Below, piece by piece: positions 43,037-52,146 of a stretch of DNA of 64,000 nucleotides. Position 1 is the stretch's first letter, and each line of letters starts with the position of its first letter. The notes beneath the pieces were generated by a model. The model ran no database searches and was not told the origin of the DNA. It saw only the letters and a list, made by a program, of their open reading frames with translations. This DNA comes from Alicyclobacillus sp. (GTDB taxonomy: Bacteria; Bacillota; Bacilli; Alicyclobacillales; Alicyclobacillaceae): contig JAIMAY010000008.1 in NCBI GenBank assembly GCA_023511725.1, positions 1 to 64,000 on the forward strand. The letters are read 5' to 3'. Made by a program: the position numbers and the translations under genes.

Positions 43037-43837
43037 TCACTGCGAGAACCATTTCTCCGCCAGCTTCTGCAGTTCGCCGTCCTTCTTCATCTCGTCGATG
43101 GCCGCATTGAACTTGCTCACCCACGGTGACCCCTTGGGGAAGGCAATCGCAGAGCCGTTCGACTTAATGCCCGGGATGCGGTTGATCTGCAGGTTCGGGT
43201 TGTTCTTCACGTATCCCGTGGCCACCGTGTCTTCGATGATGGCGGCATCCACGCGGCCCGTCACCACTTCCTGTACAACGTTAGGAATGGTGGTGAGCGA
43301 CTCGAGCTGAACACCAGGGATGCTCTTGGCCGCGTCCTCCTGCACCGATCCGAGCTGCGCCGCCACCTTCTTGCCCTTGAGATCATTCAGGCTGGTGACG
43401 GTGAAGCCTTTGCGCGTGAGCACGACGTTCGTCGCCTGGTAGTAGATCTCCGAGAAATCCACACTTTTCTCGCGTTCTGGTGTCGGCGTCATCCCGGCAA
43501 TGACGAAGTCCGCCCGATGCGCCTGCAGCGCACCGATGAGCGAGTCGAAGTCCATATCCTCTATGGTGAACTTGAAATGGAGCTTCTGCGCGATGGCATT
43601 GGCCACATCGATGTCAAACCCCACGATTTTGTCCTGGCCGCCCGACGTATCGTGGAACTCGTACGGCTTGTAATCGGCGGACGTCGCCATGATCAGCGTG
43701 GGTTCGGCCGCTCCGGCGGTGGTGTTGTTCCCCGTGGCCGCCGTGTTGTTGCCGCCTGCGCCGGCACCGCAACCGGCCAAGGCTGCGGTCAGCACCATGG
43801 CGGCAAGGCCGCTCGTCAACCATCCCATCCGTTTCAT
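43037..43837 (-). CDS. Amino acid ABC transporter substrate-binding lipoprotein
   Basis: A family 3 extracellular solute-binding protein, about 266 residues. The signal peptide ends in LAGC, followed by an Asn/Thr/Gly linker with several N-x-T sequons. The binding domain shows GFDIDVANAIAQKLH, DSLIGALQAHRADFVIAGMTPTPEREKSVDFS and the C-terminal AIAFPKG...KDGELQKLAEKWF. Polar amino acids are the usual ligands. Permease and ATPase genes are not adjacent, so it is an orphan here. Start ATG 43837 or 43858. Confidence 0.9.
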   Translation of the reverse strand: MKRMGWLTSGLAAMVLTAALAGCGAGAGGNNTAATGNNTTAGAAEPTLIMATSADYKPYEFHDTSGGQDKIVGFDIDVANAIAQKLHFKFTIEDMDFDSLIGALQAHRADFVIAGMTPTPEREKSVDFSEIYYQATNVVLTRKGFTVTSLNDLKGKKVAAQLGSVQEDAAKSIPGVQLESLTTIPNVVQEVVTGRVDAAIIEDTVATGYVKNNPNLQINRIPGIKSNGSAIAFPKGSPWVSKFNAAIDEMKKDGELQKLAEKWFSQ

Positions 43838-43978
43838 CTGTGTTGTGACCCCCTTCATCCCTCAGGATGTCCCGCTACAACGTCCATCACTATAGCAATG
43901 TCGCTGCATAAAGACAAGGCGTTTGTGTATAGACATGAGAGATAACAATCCCCAGACAGGTCCGGCGAGTCTCATCTT

Positions 43979-45187
43979 TCACCGCACGGACCGCAAGACC
44001 GCGGCCAGCCGGCGCACGCCCTCGGCCAGGTCAGGTTCCGGCACGTGGCTGAAGGACAGACGAAGGTGTGTCGTGCCGAGGGCGGGATCGACATAGAAGT
44101 GGCGGCCTGGGATGTACGCCACGCCCTGCGCCAGGGCCACGGCCAAACAGGCGGCCGTGTCCACCCCCGGGACGGTGACCCACACGAAGTAGCCCCCCTG
44201 CGGCCGCGTCCAATGCACGCCCTCCGGCATCCACGACGCAAGCGCCCCCAACAGCACATCGCGGCGACGTCGATAGACTCGCCGCAGCGCGCCCACGTGT
44301 GCCTCAAAGTCGAGCTGCGCCAGGTATTCCCCCACCACCGCCTCGCTGAACGGATGATCCAGGTCTTTTTTGAACCAGCCGCAGGCGCGCACCAGTTCCG
44401 CAGGACCGGCTATCCAACCTACGCGTAATCCCGGGCCGACCACCTTGCTCAAGGATCCCAAATACACCACCCGCTCCGGCGCCAACGTGCGCAACGTGGG
44501 CAACGGCTCATCGAACCACAGTTCGCCGTACGCGTCGTCCTCGACGAGGATCAGATCATAGCGGCGTGCCAGTTCCACCAACGCGTGCCGCCGCTCGAGC
44601 GACAACAGCACACCGGTGGGATTCTGGAAGTTGGGGATGACATAGAGAAATGCGGGCATCGGCCGGCCCGCCGCCGCCTGCGCCTCCAAGCGCGCCGCGA
44701 GCGCATCCGTGTCCATGCCGTGATGGTCCACCGGGATTGCCTCGATGTCCGAGGTGTAATTGCGGAACATCTCCAGCGCCTCCATGTACGTCGGCGCTTC
44801 CACCCATACGGGCCGAGCGCGGTCCAGCAAGACCCGTGCCACCAGATCGATGGCCTGGCAGCTGCCAGCGGTGACCAGCAACTCGCTATCCTGCAGCGGC
44901 ATGCCGCGCATCGCCATCCGATCCCGGATCCACCCCCGCAACGCCTCCATCCTCGGGCTGCCCAGGTAGCGCAGCGGCAGATCCCGCTCCCGCGCAAGCA
45001 GGCGCTGGCACGCCTGCGCGATGGCGTCCACGGGCACCAGTGCAGGGTCTGGGTAGCCGGCGCTGAGACGGATGCAGCCCGGCGGCAGCGGCGGCATCCA
45101 CTGGCCGGGCTCGGGCTGCGCGAGCGCCGCGCGGATGGCCGCTGGAAAGCGAGAGGCAAACTCCGGACCTGGTTTGACTTGGGTCAT
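43979..45187 (-). CDS. PLP-dependent fold-type I aminotransferase (2-aminoadipate type)
   Basis: The 402-residue protein is of the LysN/ARO8-like aminotransferase group. It has the substrate-loop LSAGYPDPALVP, VTAGSCQAIDLVARVL, VIPNFQNPTGVLLSLERR, DDAYGELWFD and the PLP-lysine region YLGSLSKVVGPGLRVGW. No N-terminal GntR DNA-binding domain is present, so it is an enzyme rather than a MocR regulator. ATG at 45187 has GAGGAG eight bases upstream. It is divergent from an EamA exporter, suggesting that amino-acid metabolism and export are linked. Confidence 0.9.
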   Translation of the reverse strand: MTQVKPGPEFASRFPAAIRAALAQPEPGQWMPPLPPGCIRLSAGYPDPALVPVDAIAQACQRLLARERDLPLRYLGSPRMEALRGWIRDRMAMRGMPLQDSELLVTAGSCQAIDLVARVLLDRARPVWVEAPTYMEALEMFRNYTSDIEAIPVDHHGMDTDALAARLEAQAAAGRPMPAFLYVIPNFQNPTGVLLSLERRHALVELARRYDLILVEDDAYGELWFDEPLPTLRTLAPERVVYLGSLSKVVGPGLRVGWIAGPAELVRACGWFKKDLDHPFSEAVVGEYLAQLDFEAHVGALRRVYRRRRDVLLGALASWMPEGVHWTRPQGGYFVWVTVPGVDTAACLAVALAQGVAYIPGRHFYVDPALGTTHLRLSFSHVPEPDLAEGVRRLAAVLRSVR

Positions 45188-45278
45188 GTCGCACGCTCCT
45201 CTGGTTGAAGGCTCCAATCGAAATGTCGACCGACCCTATGGTATCATTCGTGGCGTGCGAGAGGAGAGAACCCACGTC

Positions 45279-46247
45279 ATGTCCTCGGCAGCCATGTCTC
45301 CCCACCAGGTGCCCAGCTGGGCGGCCAATAGCCTGCTCCTGCTGATCACTTTGATCTGGGGCGCCACCTTCACCCTGACCAAGAACGCGCTCGCGCGCGT
45401 CGACGTGTACACCCTGATGACCATGCGCTTCATCCTCGCTGGCTTGGCGCTGCTGGTGATCCTGGCCGCCACCAGGCGTCTGCACCACCTGGCAAGGCGA
45501 CGAACGTGGACGGTGGGCGTCGCGCTGGGCATCATCTTGTGGGCGAGTTACGTCACGCAGACGATGGGGCTTGAGACCATCTCGCCGTCGCTGAGCGGTT
45601 TTGTCACGGGGCTGAACGTGGTGCTGGTGCCGCTGCTGGCCGTACCAATCGTAGGCAGCCGCCTGCACAGACGTGTCCTGATAGCCGCATGGATGGCCTT
45701 GGCGGGACTGACCCTGCTCAGCGGCCTCGACTTCCGCGGCCTCGTCTCTCCGGGCAGCCTGGAGACCATCTTGTGCGCCGTCTTTGTGGCCTTGCAGATT
45801 GTCCTGGTGGAGAAGTGGGGCAGGGCGTTTGACAGCTTGGTGCTGGCGGCCGTCGAGGTGTGGGTAGTGGCGGTGTGCTGCGCGGTGACGTCGGCGGCGA
45901 CGGGATCAGCCGGGGCACTGATGACGCGGCATACTTGGACCGCGCCACCCGTACTGTGGGCGACGCTGATCAACGGCCTGCTCGCCACCTCGTTCGCGCT
46001 GTGGGTGCAGAACGCCATGCAGCGCTTCACCTCCGCCGCACAAGCAGCCATCATCTTTTCGATGGAGCCGGTGTTTGCCGCCATCATCGCCTGGCTCGTG
46101 CGCGGCGACGCCATGACCGGACAGCAGATGCTCGGCGGCTTGTTGGTCCTCGGGGGCATGTTTGCGGCCGACCCCCAGATCCGCATCGGTCGCCGCAGGC
46201 CGCGCCCGCCGCTGCAGCGCGGCGTTCCGGACGGGGCGGGGCGGTGA
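45279..46247 (+). CDS. EamA/DMT family metabolite exporter
   Basis: A 322-residue membrane protein with about ten helices in two EamA repeats, the first starting LLLLITLIWGATFTLTKNAL and the second after LLSGLDFRGLVSPGSLETIL. The C-terminal signature FTSAAQAAIIFSMEPVFAAIIAWL is typical. The family exports amino acids, nucleosides or drugs. It is divergent from the aminotransferase gene. ATG at 45279 is 12 bases after GAGGAG. A G/C hairpin follows the stop. Confidence 0.87.
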   Translation: MSSAAMSPHQVPSWAANSLLLLITLIWGATFTLTKNALARVDVYTLMTMRFILAGLALLVILAATRRLHHLARRRTWTVGVALGIILWASYVTQTMGLETISPSLSGFVTGLNVVLVPLLAVPIVGSRLHRRVLIAAWMALAGLTLLSGLDFRGLVSPGSLETILCAVFVALQIVLVEKWGRAFDSLVLAAVEVWVVAVCCAVTSAATGSAGALMTRHTWTAPPVLWATLINGLLATSFALWVQNAMQRFTSAAQAAIIFSMEPVFAAIIAWLVRGDAMTGQQMLGGLLVLGGMFAADPQIRIGRRRPRPPLQRGVPDGAGR

Positions 46248-46265
46248 GGGGGACGAGCCCCCGCG

Positions 46266-46505
46266 TCACTCCCGCTCCTGCCGCCAGAACACGATGGCCC
46301 ACGCTATCCAGACGAGAAGATCCAGGGTGGTCACCCAATTGAGGTAGGCGTATATCACGTTGGCGTTGACAAAGAAGACAGGAATGAATAAAAGATACCC
46401 CATCATCAACCCGGTCGGTACGAGGCCAGCGCACCCGACGATGTAGAGCAAGAACACAGTGAGGAGGATGCCGATAATCAACAGGAACTTGGCTGGTTTG
46501 CTCAA
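46266..46505 (-). CDS. Small membrane protein
   Basis: A 79-residue product with three hydrophobic stretches (FLLIIGILLTVFLLYIVGCA, MMGYLLFIPVFFVN, LDLLVWIAWAIVFW) and a charged end. It starts with TTG at 46505 and has AGGTG upstream. No family is recognised. It is convergent with the EamA gene. Confidence 0.6.
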   Translation of the reverse strand: MSKPAKFLLIIGILLTVFLLYIVGCAGLVPTGLMMGYLLFIPVFFVNANVIYAYLNWVTTLDLLVWIAWAIVFWRQERE

Positions 46506-46652
46506 ACATTATCACCTGCTCAATACCAACGACATGACATGCGGCAACCCTATTCAGCTTACATACCAGGAAGATCGGGCGCGATGACCCGCTCCAGCCG
46601 ATTGGGGCGCGGGGGGTGGGCTGTGGGGCGGGATCGCGCCGGCTCTTCTGCG

Positions 46653-47840
46653 TCATACCCCGAGCAGCCGCAGCGTCGCGAACACCAGCGCGCGCAGGCC
46701 GATGGGTAGGGCGTCCTCGTCCACAGTGAAACGCGGGTGGTGGTGCGGGTAGACGATACCCTTCGCGGCGTTGCCTGCGCCGACGAAGTAGAACGTCCCC
46801 GGCACCGCCGCCTGATACGCGGAGAAATCCTCGCCGCCCATGGTGGGCTCCGTCTCGACGATCACGTCCTCGCCGAACGCCTCGACGAGCGCCGCGCGGA
46901 CGCGCGCCGTGACCTCGGCATCGTTGAGCACCGCCCGGTAGCCGCGCTGATACTCGAAGGTGTAGGACGCGCCGTGCGCTTCGGTGATCCCTTTGACTAT
47001 CCGCTCCATCCACTGGGGAACCTGGGCGCGGAGGGTTTCGTCGAAGGATCGGACCGTACCGATGAGCTCCACCGAGCCGGGGATGACGTTATCGGCGGTA
47101 CCGCCGGAGATTTTCGTTACGGATAGCACCAGCGGGCGGAGCGGATCGTTGTAGCGCGACACGATGTGCTGGAGGTTGGTGACCACCTGGGCGGCAATGA
47201 CGATGCTGTCCACGGTCAGGTGCGGCTGCGCTGCATGGCCACCCTTACCGAGGATGCAGATGCGGAACGTGTCCGGCGCGGCCATGAGGGCACCGCTGCG
47301 GATGCCGATGCGGCCGGTCTCCATGGGTGCCCACAGGTGCTGGCCAATTGCGGCATCCACGCCATCCAGCACGCCCGCGTTGACGAGTTCCTGCGCGCCT
47401 CCGGGGAACAGCTCTTCCGCGTGCTGGAACAAAAAACGCACCTCGCCGACCAGATGGTCGCGCAGCGCCACCAGCACCTTCGCCGCGGCCAGCAGCATGG
47501 CCGTGTGGCCATCGTGGCCGCAGGCGTGCATCACACCGGATCGGGTCGATTTGAATTCGAAGTCGTTCTCCTCCTCGATGGGGAGCGCATCCATGTCCGC
47601 CCGCACCGCGATGGTCGGACCCGGCCGCCCGGTGACGAGGCGCGCCACCACGCTGGTCGGCATCGGACGCGACAGTTCTAGGTGGCCAAACGACTGCAGC
47701 GTATTGTACACAAACTGCGCCGTCTCGTGTTCCTCAAACGAGAGCTCCGGGTGTGCGTGGAGGTGGCGCCGCCACCGCACCACATCCTCGCGTACCGATG
47801 CCAGCAGGCTCTCCAACCTCTCCGTTTCGATCCGGCTCAC
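46653..47840 (-). CDS. M20 family amidohydrolase
   Basis: A 395-residue metal-dependent amidohydrolase of the M20D type (N-acyl amino acid or hippurate hydrolase). It has [65 protein letters not shown] with the catalytic Glu pair, and the C-terminal MGGEDFSAY metal ligand. GTG at 47840 overlaps the upstream gene's stop as GTGA and has GGAGG seven bases before. Co-translation with the HyuC-like gene suggests joint use on N-carbamoyl or N-acyl compounds; this is inference. Confidence 0.93.
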   Translation of the reverse strand: MSRIETERLESLLASVREDVVRWRRHLHAHPELSFEEHETAQFVYNTLQSFGHLELSRPMPTSVVARLVTGRPGPTIAVRADMDALPIEEENDFEFKSTRSGVMHACGHDGHTAMLLAAAKVLVALRDHLVGEVRFLFQHAEELFPGGAQELVNAGVLDGVDAAIGQHLWAPMETGRIGIRSGALMAAPDTFRICILGKGGHAAQPHLTVDSIVIAAQVVTNLQHIVSRYNDPLRPLVLSVTKISGGTADNVIPGSVELIGTVRSFDETLRAQVPQWMERIVKGITEAHGASYTFEYQRGYRAVLNDAEVTARVRAALVEAFGEDVIVETEPTMGGEDFSAYQAAVPGTFYFVGAGNAAKGIVYPHHHPRFTVDEDALPIGLRALVFATLRLLGV

Positions 47841-49195
47841 TCCGCATCCTCCCCCTGATTCGCCAAACTCCACAGTGTGCGCAGCAGCACCTGCACGCCC
47901 GCGACGCAATCCTCCGGTGTGCTGTACTCCTCCGGCTGGTGGCTGATGCCGCGCTGGCTGCGCACGAAGATCATGCCGATGGGGCACAGCCCGGCCAATT
48001 GCATCCCGTCGTGCCCGGCGCCGCTGGGCAGCTCGGGCGCCTTGAGCCCTTCAGCGGCTGCCGCCTGCCTGATGGCCCCCATCACCAAAGGGGCACACGG
48101 TACCGGCGGGATGCGCTGTAGATCAGTCATCTCAAAGCGCACGCCGCGCGCCTTCGCAATCCTATCCGCCGCCGCCCGAATCTCCCGCTCCACCTCGTCC
48201 CGCACCGCCTCGTCGATGTCGCGCAGGTCCAGCGTCAGATCCACCCGCCCCGGGATGATGTTGACGCCTCCAGGAGAAAGGTGCAGTTGGCCCACCGTCG
48301 CCACCGTGTGCGGCCTTCGCGCCGCCGCCCGCTCCACCTCCAGCATCCACTCGGCCGCCGCTGCCAGCGCATCGTGGCGCAGGCGCATCGGGGTGGCGCC
48401 TGCGTGGCCAGGTTCGCCGGAGATCGAGATCGACAGCCAGAGCGGCCCCGCAATGCCGGTCACCACGCCCACCGGCTGGCCGGCATCCTCCAGCACCTTG
48501 CCCTGCTCGATATGCAGCTCTACATACGCGTGCACCGAGCCGGGCTTCCGCGCTGCCATCCCGTACGCCTCCGGGTCGAGGCCCGCCTTGCGCATCGCCT
48601 CGGCCACGCTCACACCGTCTGCATCGCGCGCCTCCAGCTCCTCGCGCGTCAGCGTCCCCGCCAGGCCGCGGCTGCCAATCATGCCGAACCGGAAGCGCGC
48701 CCCCTCCTCGTCCGTGAACGCAATCACCTCGATGGGCCGCAGCGGCCGCAGCCCCGCCTCGTGCAGCGTCTGCACCGCCTCCACCGCGCCGATCACGCCC
48801 AGCGGCCCATCGAACCGCCCGCCGGACGGCACCGAATCCACGTGCGATCCCGCCAGCACCACCGCCGCCTCCGGCCGCCGCCCCTCGTACCGGCCGATGA
48901 GGTTCCCCACCGCATCCTCGCGCACCGTCATCCCCGCCTCGCGCATCCACGCCGCCACCGTATCTTTTGCGGCGCGCTCCTCCGGCGTGAACGACAGCCG
49001 CGTGATGCCGCCATCCGCACCCCGCCCAATCTCGCCCAGCGTCAGCAATCGCTGCCACAGCCTGTCGCCGCGGATGCGCAGCGGAGGCAGCGGGGACTGC
49101 GCCGGCAGGCCGCCGGCGGAGGCACGACGCTGCGCGCCCCCGTCACGGTGGTCGACCGTCGGTCGAGTGTTACGCTCCGGTGTATCGCTTGTCAC
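47837..49195 (-). CDS. M20 family Zn-dependent hydrolase (N-carbamoyl-amino acid hydrolase / AllC type)
   Basis: A 452-residue hydrolase of the hydantoinase/carbamoylase group. The metal ligands are in [29 protein letters not shown] and [13 protein letters not shown]; the end has the conserved [14 protein letters not shown] and [11 protein letters not shown]. Members remove N-carbamoyl groups from amino acids or ureidoglycolate-type compounds. The N-terminal 40 residues are a non-conserved extension (Arg/Pro/Gly-rich). GTG at 49195 has GGAGG ten bases upstream. The 52-bp tandem repeats begin just upstream. Confidence 0.92.
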   Translation of the reverse strand: MTSDTPERNTRPTVDHRDGGAQRRASAGGLPAQSPLPPLRIRGDRLWQRLLTLGEIGRGADGGITRLSFTPEERAAKDTVAAWMREAGMTVREDAVGNLIGRYEGRRPEAAVVLAGSHVDSVPSGGRFDGPLGVIGAVEAVQTLHEAGLRPLRPIEVIAFTDEEGARFRFGMIGSRGLAGTLTREELEARDADGVSVAEAMRKAGLDPEAYGMAARKPGSVHAYVELHIEQGKVLEDAGQPVGVVTGIAGPLWLSISISGEPGHAGATPMRLRHDALAAAAEWMLEVERAAARRPHTVATVGQLHLSPGGVNIIPGRVDLTLDLRDIDEAVRDEVEREIRAAADRIAKARGVRFEMTDLQRIPPVPCAPLVMGAIRQAAAAEGLKAPELPSGAGHDGMQLAGLCPIGMIFVRSQRGISHQPEEYSTPEDCVAGVQVLLRTLWSLANQGEDAE

Positions 49196-49234
49196 GGTAC
49201 CGTCGCCTCCTCGTGTGAACGCGGTTGATCCGCC

Positions 49235-49520
49235 TGATGTGGCGCGATCCCGGCCCCAGCGCGGCGGATAAGCCGGTTTTCCCGCCTTATGCGGCGCGAT
49301 CGCGGCCCCAGCGCGGCGGATAAGCCGGTTTTCCCGCCTTATGCGGCGCGATCCCGGCCCCAGCGCGGCGGATAAGCCGGTTTTCCCGCCTTATGTGGCG
49401 CGATCCCGGCCCCAGCGCGGCGGATAAGCCGGTTTTCCCGCCTTATGTGGCGCGATCGCCACCCCAGCGCGCCGGATAAGCCGGTTTTCCCGCCTTATGG
49501 GGCGCCGCGGTGGCCCCAGC
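49235..49520. repeat. 52-bp tandem repeat array
   Basis: The anchor GGATAAGCCGGTTTTCCCGC recurs at 49266, 49318, 49370, 49422 and 49474, exactly 52 bp apart, with a degraded unit on each side. Units differ at a few positions (gatcccg, gatcgcg or gatcgcc; atgc or atgt). Each unit holds an imperfect inverted repeat centred on the GGTTTTCCC. The array occupies the gap between the E2 gene and the HyuC-like gene. No coding frame can run through it, because 52 is not a multiple of three. Confidence 0.9.
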
Positions 49521-49600
49521 GTCCCGGTGCCCCTGCCCCCGCCCCACGCGTCCGCCCCACGCGACCCGGCTTGTCCAACGCGTATCCTCCTTAACCATAC

Positions 49601-49629
49601 CAAAACCGGGCGCCGAAGGGACGCCCGGT
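49601..49629 (-). terminator. Terminator downstream of the dehydrogenase operon
   Basis: ACCGGGCG, a 9-base loop and CGCCCGGT form an 8-bp stem; on the minus strand TTTTGG follows. It lies about 215 bp past the E2 stop, the first good stop signal after that gene. Confidence 0.5.
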
Positions 49630-49755
49630 GAAACAGGCCAGCCTATCCGCTGTGCACCGATGTTCCACAACACGCGGATCCGTTGTCAAGCCCCGCAGAC
49701 GCCGGGAGCAGCCCGCTGGAACGGCTCACCCGGGCTGGCTGCGGGGCGCCGCCTG

Positions 49756-49825
49756 ACCGGCTCATCGCGCCCGGCCGCCAGACCCGCTCATCGCACCTGG
49801 CCGCCGGACCGGCTCATGGGGGGCC
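49756..49825. repeat. 26-bp direct repeats past the E2 gene
   Basis: ACCGGCTCATCGCGCCCGG... recurs with period 26 at 49756, 49782 and, partly, 49808. The units differ by a few bases. They lie between the E2 stop and the terminator at 49601. The period is half that of the nearby 52-bp array, but the sequences are not similar. Confidence 0.6.
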
Positions 49826-49843
49826 AGCGCGCCCGCGGCGAGG

Positions 49844-51106
49844 CTACACGAGCGACTCAGGTTCACGCAGCAAGCTGCACACCGTCGCCAGGAAGCGGGC
49901 GGCGGGGGCGCCGTCGAGGATGCGGTGGTCAAACGTGAGACTGAGCGGCAGGCGCCAGCCGGGGCGAAATGCCGTGCCGTCCCACGACGGGTACGACTCC
50001 AACGCACCGATGCCCAGGATGCCTGCCTGCGGAGGCTGCAGGATGGGCGTGAAGAACACCACGCCAAAGCCGCCGAGATTGGTCACGGTGAAGGTGCCGC
50101 CGCTCTGTTCCTCCGGCGACAACGCGTGCCGGCGCGCCGCCTCTGCCAACGTGTCGATCCGCTCCTGCAACGCCGCCACGCCCAGGGCGGTCGCCTCGCG
50201 AATCACCGGAACCCACAGCCCGTCGGGTGTGTCCACAGCGATGCCCAGGTGAATGGCCGGCTGCGGCACAACCCGTTCGTCCTGCCACACGGCGTTCATC
50301 TCCGGATGGCGGTGCAAGGCGAGAACGGCCGCGCGCGCCACCCATGCCGTCCACGATGCCCCCGGCGCAAGCGCGGCGCGTCGCTGGTGCAGCGCGGTGA
50401 CGTCCGCCCACGCGGTCAGCGTCAGTTGCGCCGACTCCTGCAGGCTCTGCACCATCCGCCGCGCGATGGTCCGCCGGGTCATGGCGCGGATGCTGTCCAT
50501 CACGTCCCCCTGCGGCAACGCGCCACCCGGCGCAGCATGCCCGCCGCCCGGCAGCGCGGCCGACAAATCCCCGGCTCCCGCCTTCGTCGCGGCCGCGCGA
50601 CGGATGTCCTCCTCCGTGATGCGGCCGCCGGGGCCGGTGCCGTGGAGAGAGGCGGGATCGACACCCAGTTCTTGGGCCAGCCGGCGCAGGCGTGGGGCCA
50701 TGGCGACGAACCCGTCGCGCTGGCCGCTGGCAGCGCCGGACGCCACACCACCCTCGCGCCCGGCAGCGCCCCCGGCCACTCCCGCACCGGCCACACCCGC
50801 ACCGGATTGTTCAGCCTCAGCCCCCGGCGCAGCGCCCGCACCCGCGTCGGCCGCCTCCACCGGCAGCAGCGTGCACAATACGTCGCCGACGCGCGCCACC
50901 TCGCCGCGCTTCACCCGGATGCCGGACACCACGCCGTCTACCGGGGCCTCCACCTCGTACGTGGCCTTCTCCGTCTGCACCTCCACGAGCACCTCGCCGG
51001 CGCGGACCCGGTCGCCCTCGCCGCGGTACCAGAACACAATCACGCTTTCGTCCATCGTCTGCGACGTTCTGGGCAACCGGAGTTCCACCGCGTCCATGGG
51101 CGCCAT
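49844..51106 (-). CDS. Dihydrolipoamide acyltransferase E2 of a 2-oxoacid/acetoin dehydrogenase
   Basis: The E2 core of the complex, about 420 residues. An N-terminal lipoyl domain (about 5-80, lysine in VQTEKATYEV) is followed by an Ala/Gly linker, a peripheral-subunit-binding domain (MAPRLRRLAQELGVDPASL...GGRITEEDI), a second linker and the catalytic domain ending with LTFDHRILDGAPAARFL. The active-site His is present; the usual DHRxxDG motif is intact. Start ATG 51106 shares its A with the E1-beta stop (TGATG). E3 is not in the window. Confidence 0.94.
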   Translation of the reverse strand: MAPMDAVELRLPRTSQTMDESVIVFWYRGEGDRVRAGEVLVEVQTEKATYEVEAPVDGVVSGIRVKRGEVARVGDVLCTLLPVEAADAGAGAAPGAEAEQSGAGVAGAGVAGGAAGREGGVASGAASGQRDGFVAMAPRLRRLAQELGVDPASLHGTGPGGRITEEDIRRAAATKAGAGDLSAALPGGGHAAPGGALPQGDVMDSIRAMTRRTIARRMVQSLQESAQLTLTAWADVTALHQRRAALAPGASWTAWVARAAVLALHRHPEMNAVWQDERVVPQPAIHLGIAVDTPDGLWVPVIREATALGVAALQERIDTLAEAARRHALSPEEQSGGTFTVTNLGGFGVVFFTPILQPPQAGILGIGALESYPSWDGTAFRPGWRLPLSLTFDHRILDGAPAARFLATVCSLLREPESLV

Positions 51107-52131
51107 CAACCCTCCGCCATCAGCTGCCGCACCGCAGCCGCAATTTTGTCCGGATTCGGCAGGACGAACTGCTCCAGGGGCCGGCTGTACGGGATGGGCA
51201 CGTCCGGTACAGCCAGGCGGCGAATCGGCGCAGCCAGCTCATACAGCGCCTGCTCCGCCACCGTGGCGGCCACCTCGGCCGTTATGCCGTAGGACAGATA
51301 GTCCTCGTCGACGACCAGCAGGCGGTGCGTCTTGCGCACGCTGTCCACGATGGTCTGTCTATCCAGGGGCACCAGCGAGCGCAGGTCAATCACCTCCGCC
51401 TCAATCCCCTCGGCCGCAAGCTGCTCTGCCGCCGCCAGCGCGTGGTGCACCATCATCTGCACGGCAACGATGGTGACGTCCCGCCCCTCGCGGGCGATGC
51501 GCGCCTTGCCGATGGGCACGGTGTACGGCTCCTCCGGTACGTGGCCGACGGCCGCGTCGATGGGCGCCATCCATCCGAGCCCCTGCAGCGACTTGTGGAA
51601 CATGAAGAGCACCGGGTTGTCGTCGCGGATGGCGGAGATCATCATGCCCTTCAGATCATAGGGGGTCGAAGGCGCCACCACCTTGAGACCCGGCAGATGC
51701 GCGAAGGTGGCGTACAGGGTCTGCGAGTGCTGTGCCGCGTCGTTGTACCCACCGCCCACCGCCGTCATCAGCACCAAGGGGAGCTTCACGCTGCCACCCG
51801 ACATGTAATGGATCTTCGCCATGTGGTTGTAGATCTGGTCCATGCACACGCCGAAGAAGTCAACGAACATCAGCTCGACAATCGGCCGCATCCCTTCCGC
51901 CGCCGCGCCGATGGCCGCCCCGATGAAGGCGGTTTCAGAGATGGGCGTGTCGATCACGCGCTCCGACCCAAACTTCTCATAAAGCCCCTCGGTCGCGCCG
52001 AAGATGCCGCCGTACCGGCCCACGTCTTCGCCCATGACGAACACGGACGGATCGCGCGTCATCTCCTGCGCAATGGCCTCCGCCATCGCCTTATTGCCGG
52101 TCAGCAACCGCTGCTTAAGTTCCGTGGCCAT
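51106..52131 (-). CDS. acoB: 2-oxoacid/acetoin dehydrogenase E1 component, beta subunit
   Basis: The transketolase-like beta half of the thiamine diphosphate E1. The 341-residue protein has MGEDVGRYGGIFGATEGLYEKFG, DTPISETAFIGAAIGAAAEGMRP, ELMFVDFFGVCMDQIYNH and VVDEDYLSYGITAEV. The high similarity of this pattern to acetoin dehydrogenase AcoB, and the gene order alpha-beta-E2, suggest acetoin; branched-chain or pyruvate substrates cannot be excluded. ATG at 52131 has GGGGGAG six bases upstream. Confidence 0.92.
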   Translation of the reverse strand: MATELKQRLLTGNKAMAEAIAQEMTRDPSVFVMGEDVGRYGGIFGATEGLYEKFGSERVIDTPISETAFIGAAIGAAAEGMRPIVELMFVDFFGVCMDQIYNHMAKIHYMSGGSVKLPLVLMTAVGGGYNDAAQHSQTLYATFAHLPGLKVVAPSTPYDLKGMMISAIRDDNPVLFMFHKSLQGLGWMAPIDAAVGHVPEEPYTVPIGKARIAREGRDVTIVAVQMMVHHALAAAEQLAAEGIEAEVIDLRSLVPLDRQTIVDSVRKTHRLLVVDEDYLSYGITAEVAATVAEQALYELAAPIRRLAVPDVPIPYSRPLEQFVLPNPDKIAAAVRQLMAEG

Positions 52132-52146
52132 GAAAAGCTCCCCCTC

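Noticed and set aside
49235-49520. CRISPR array
   Set aside because: Units are near-identical over the full 52 bp with no unique spacers and no cas genes nearby.
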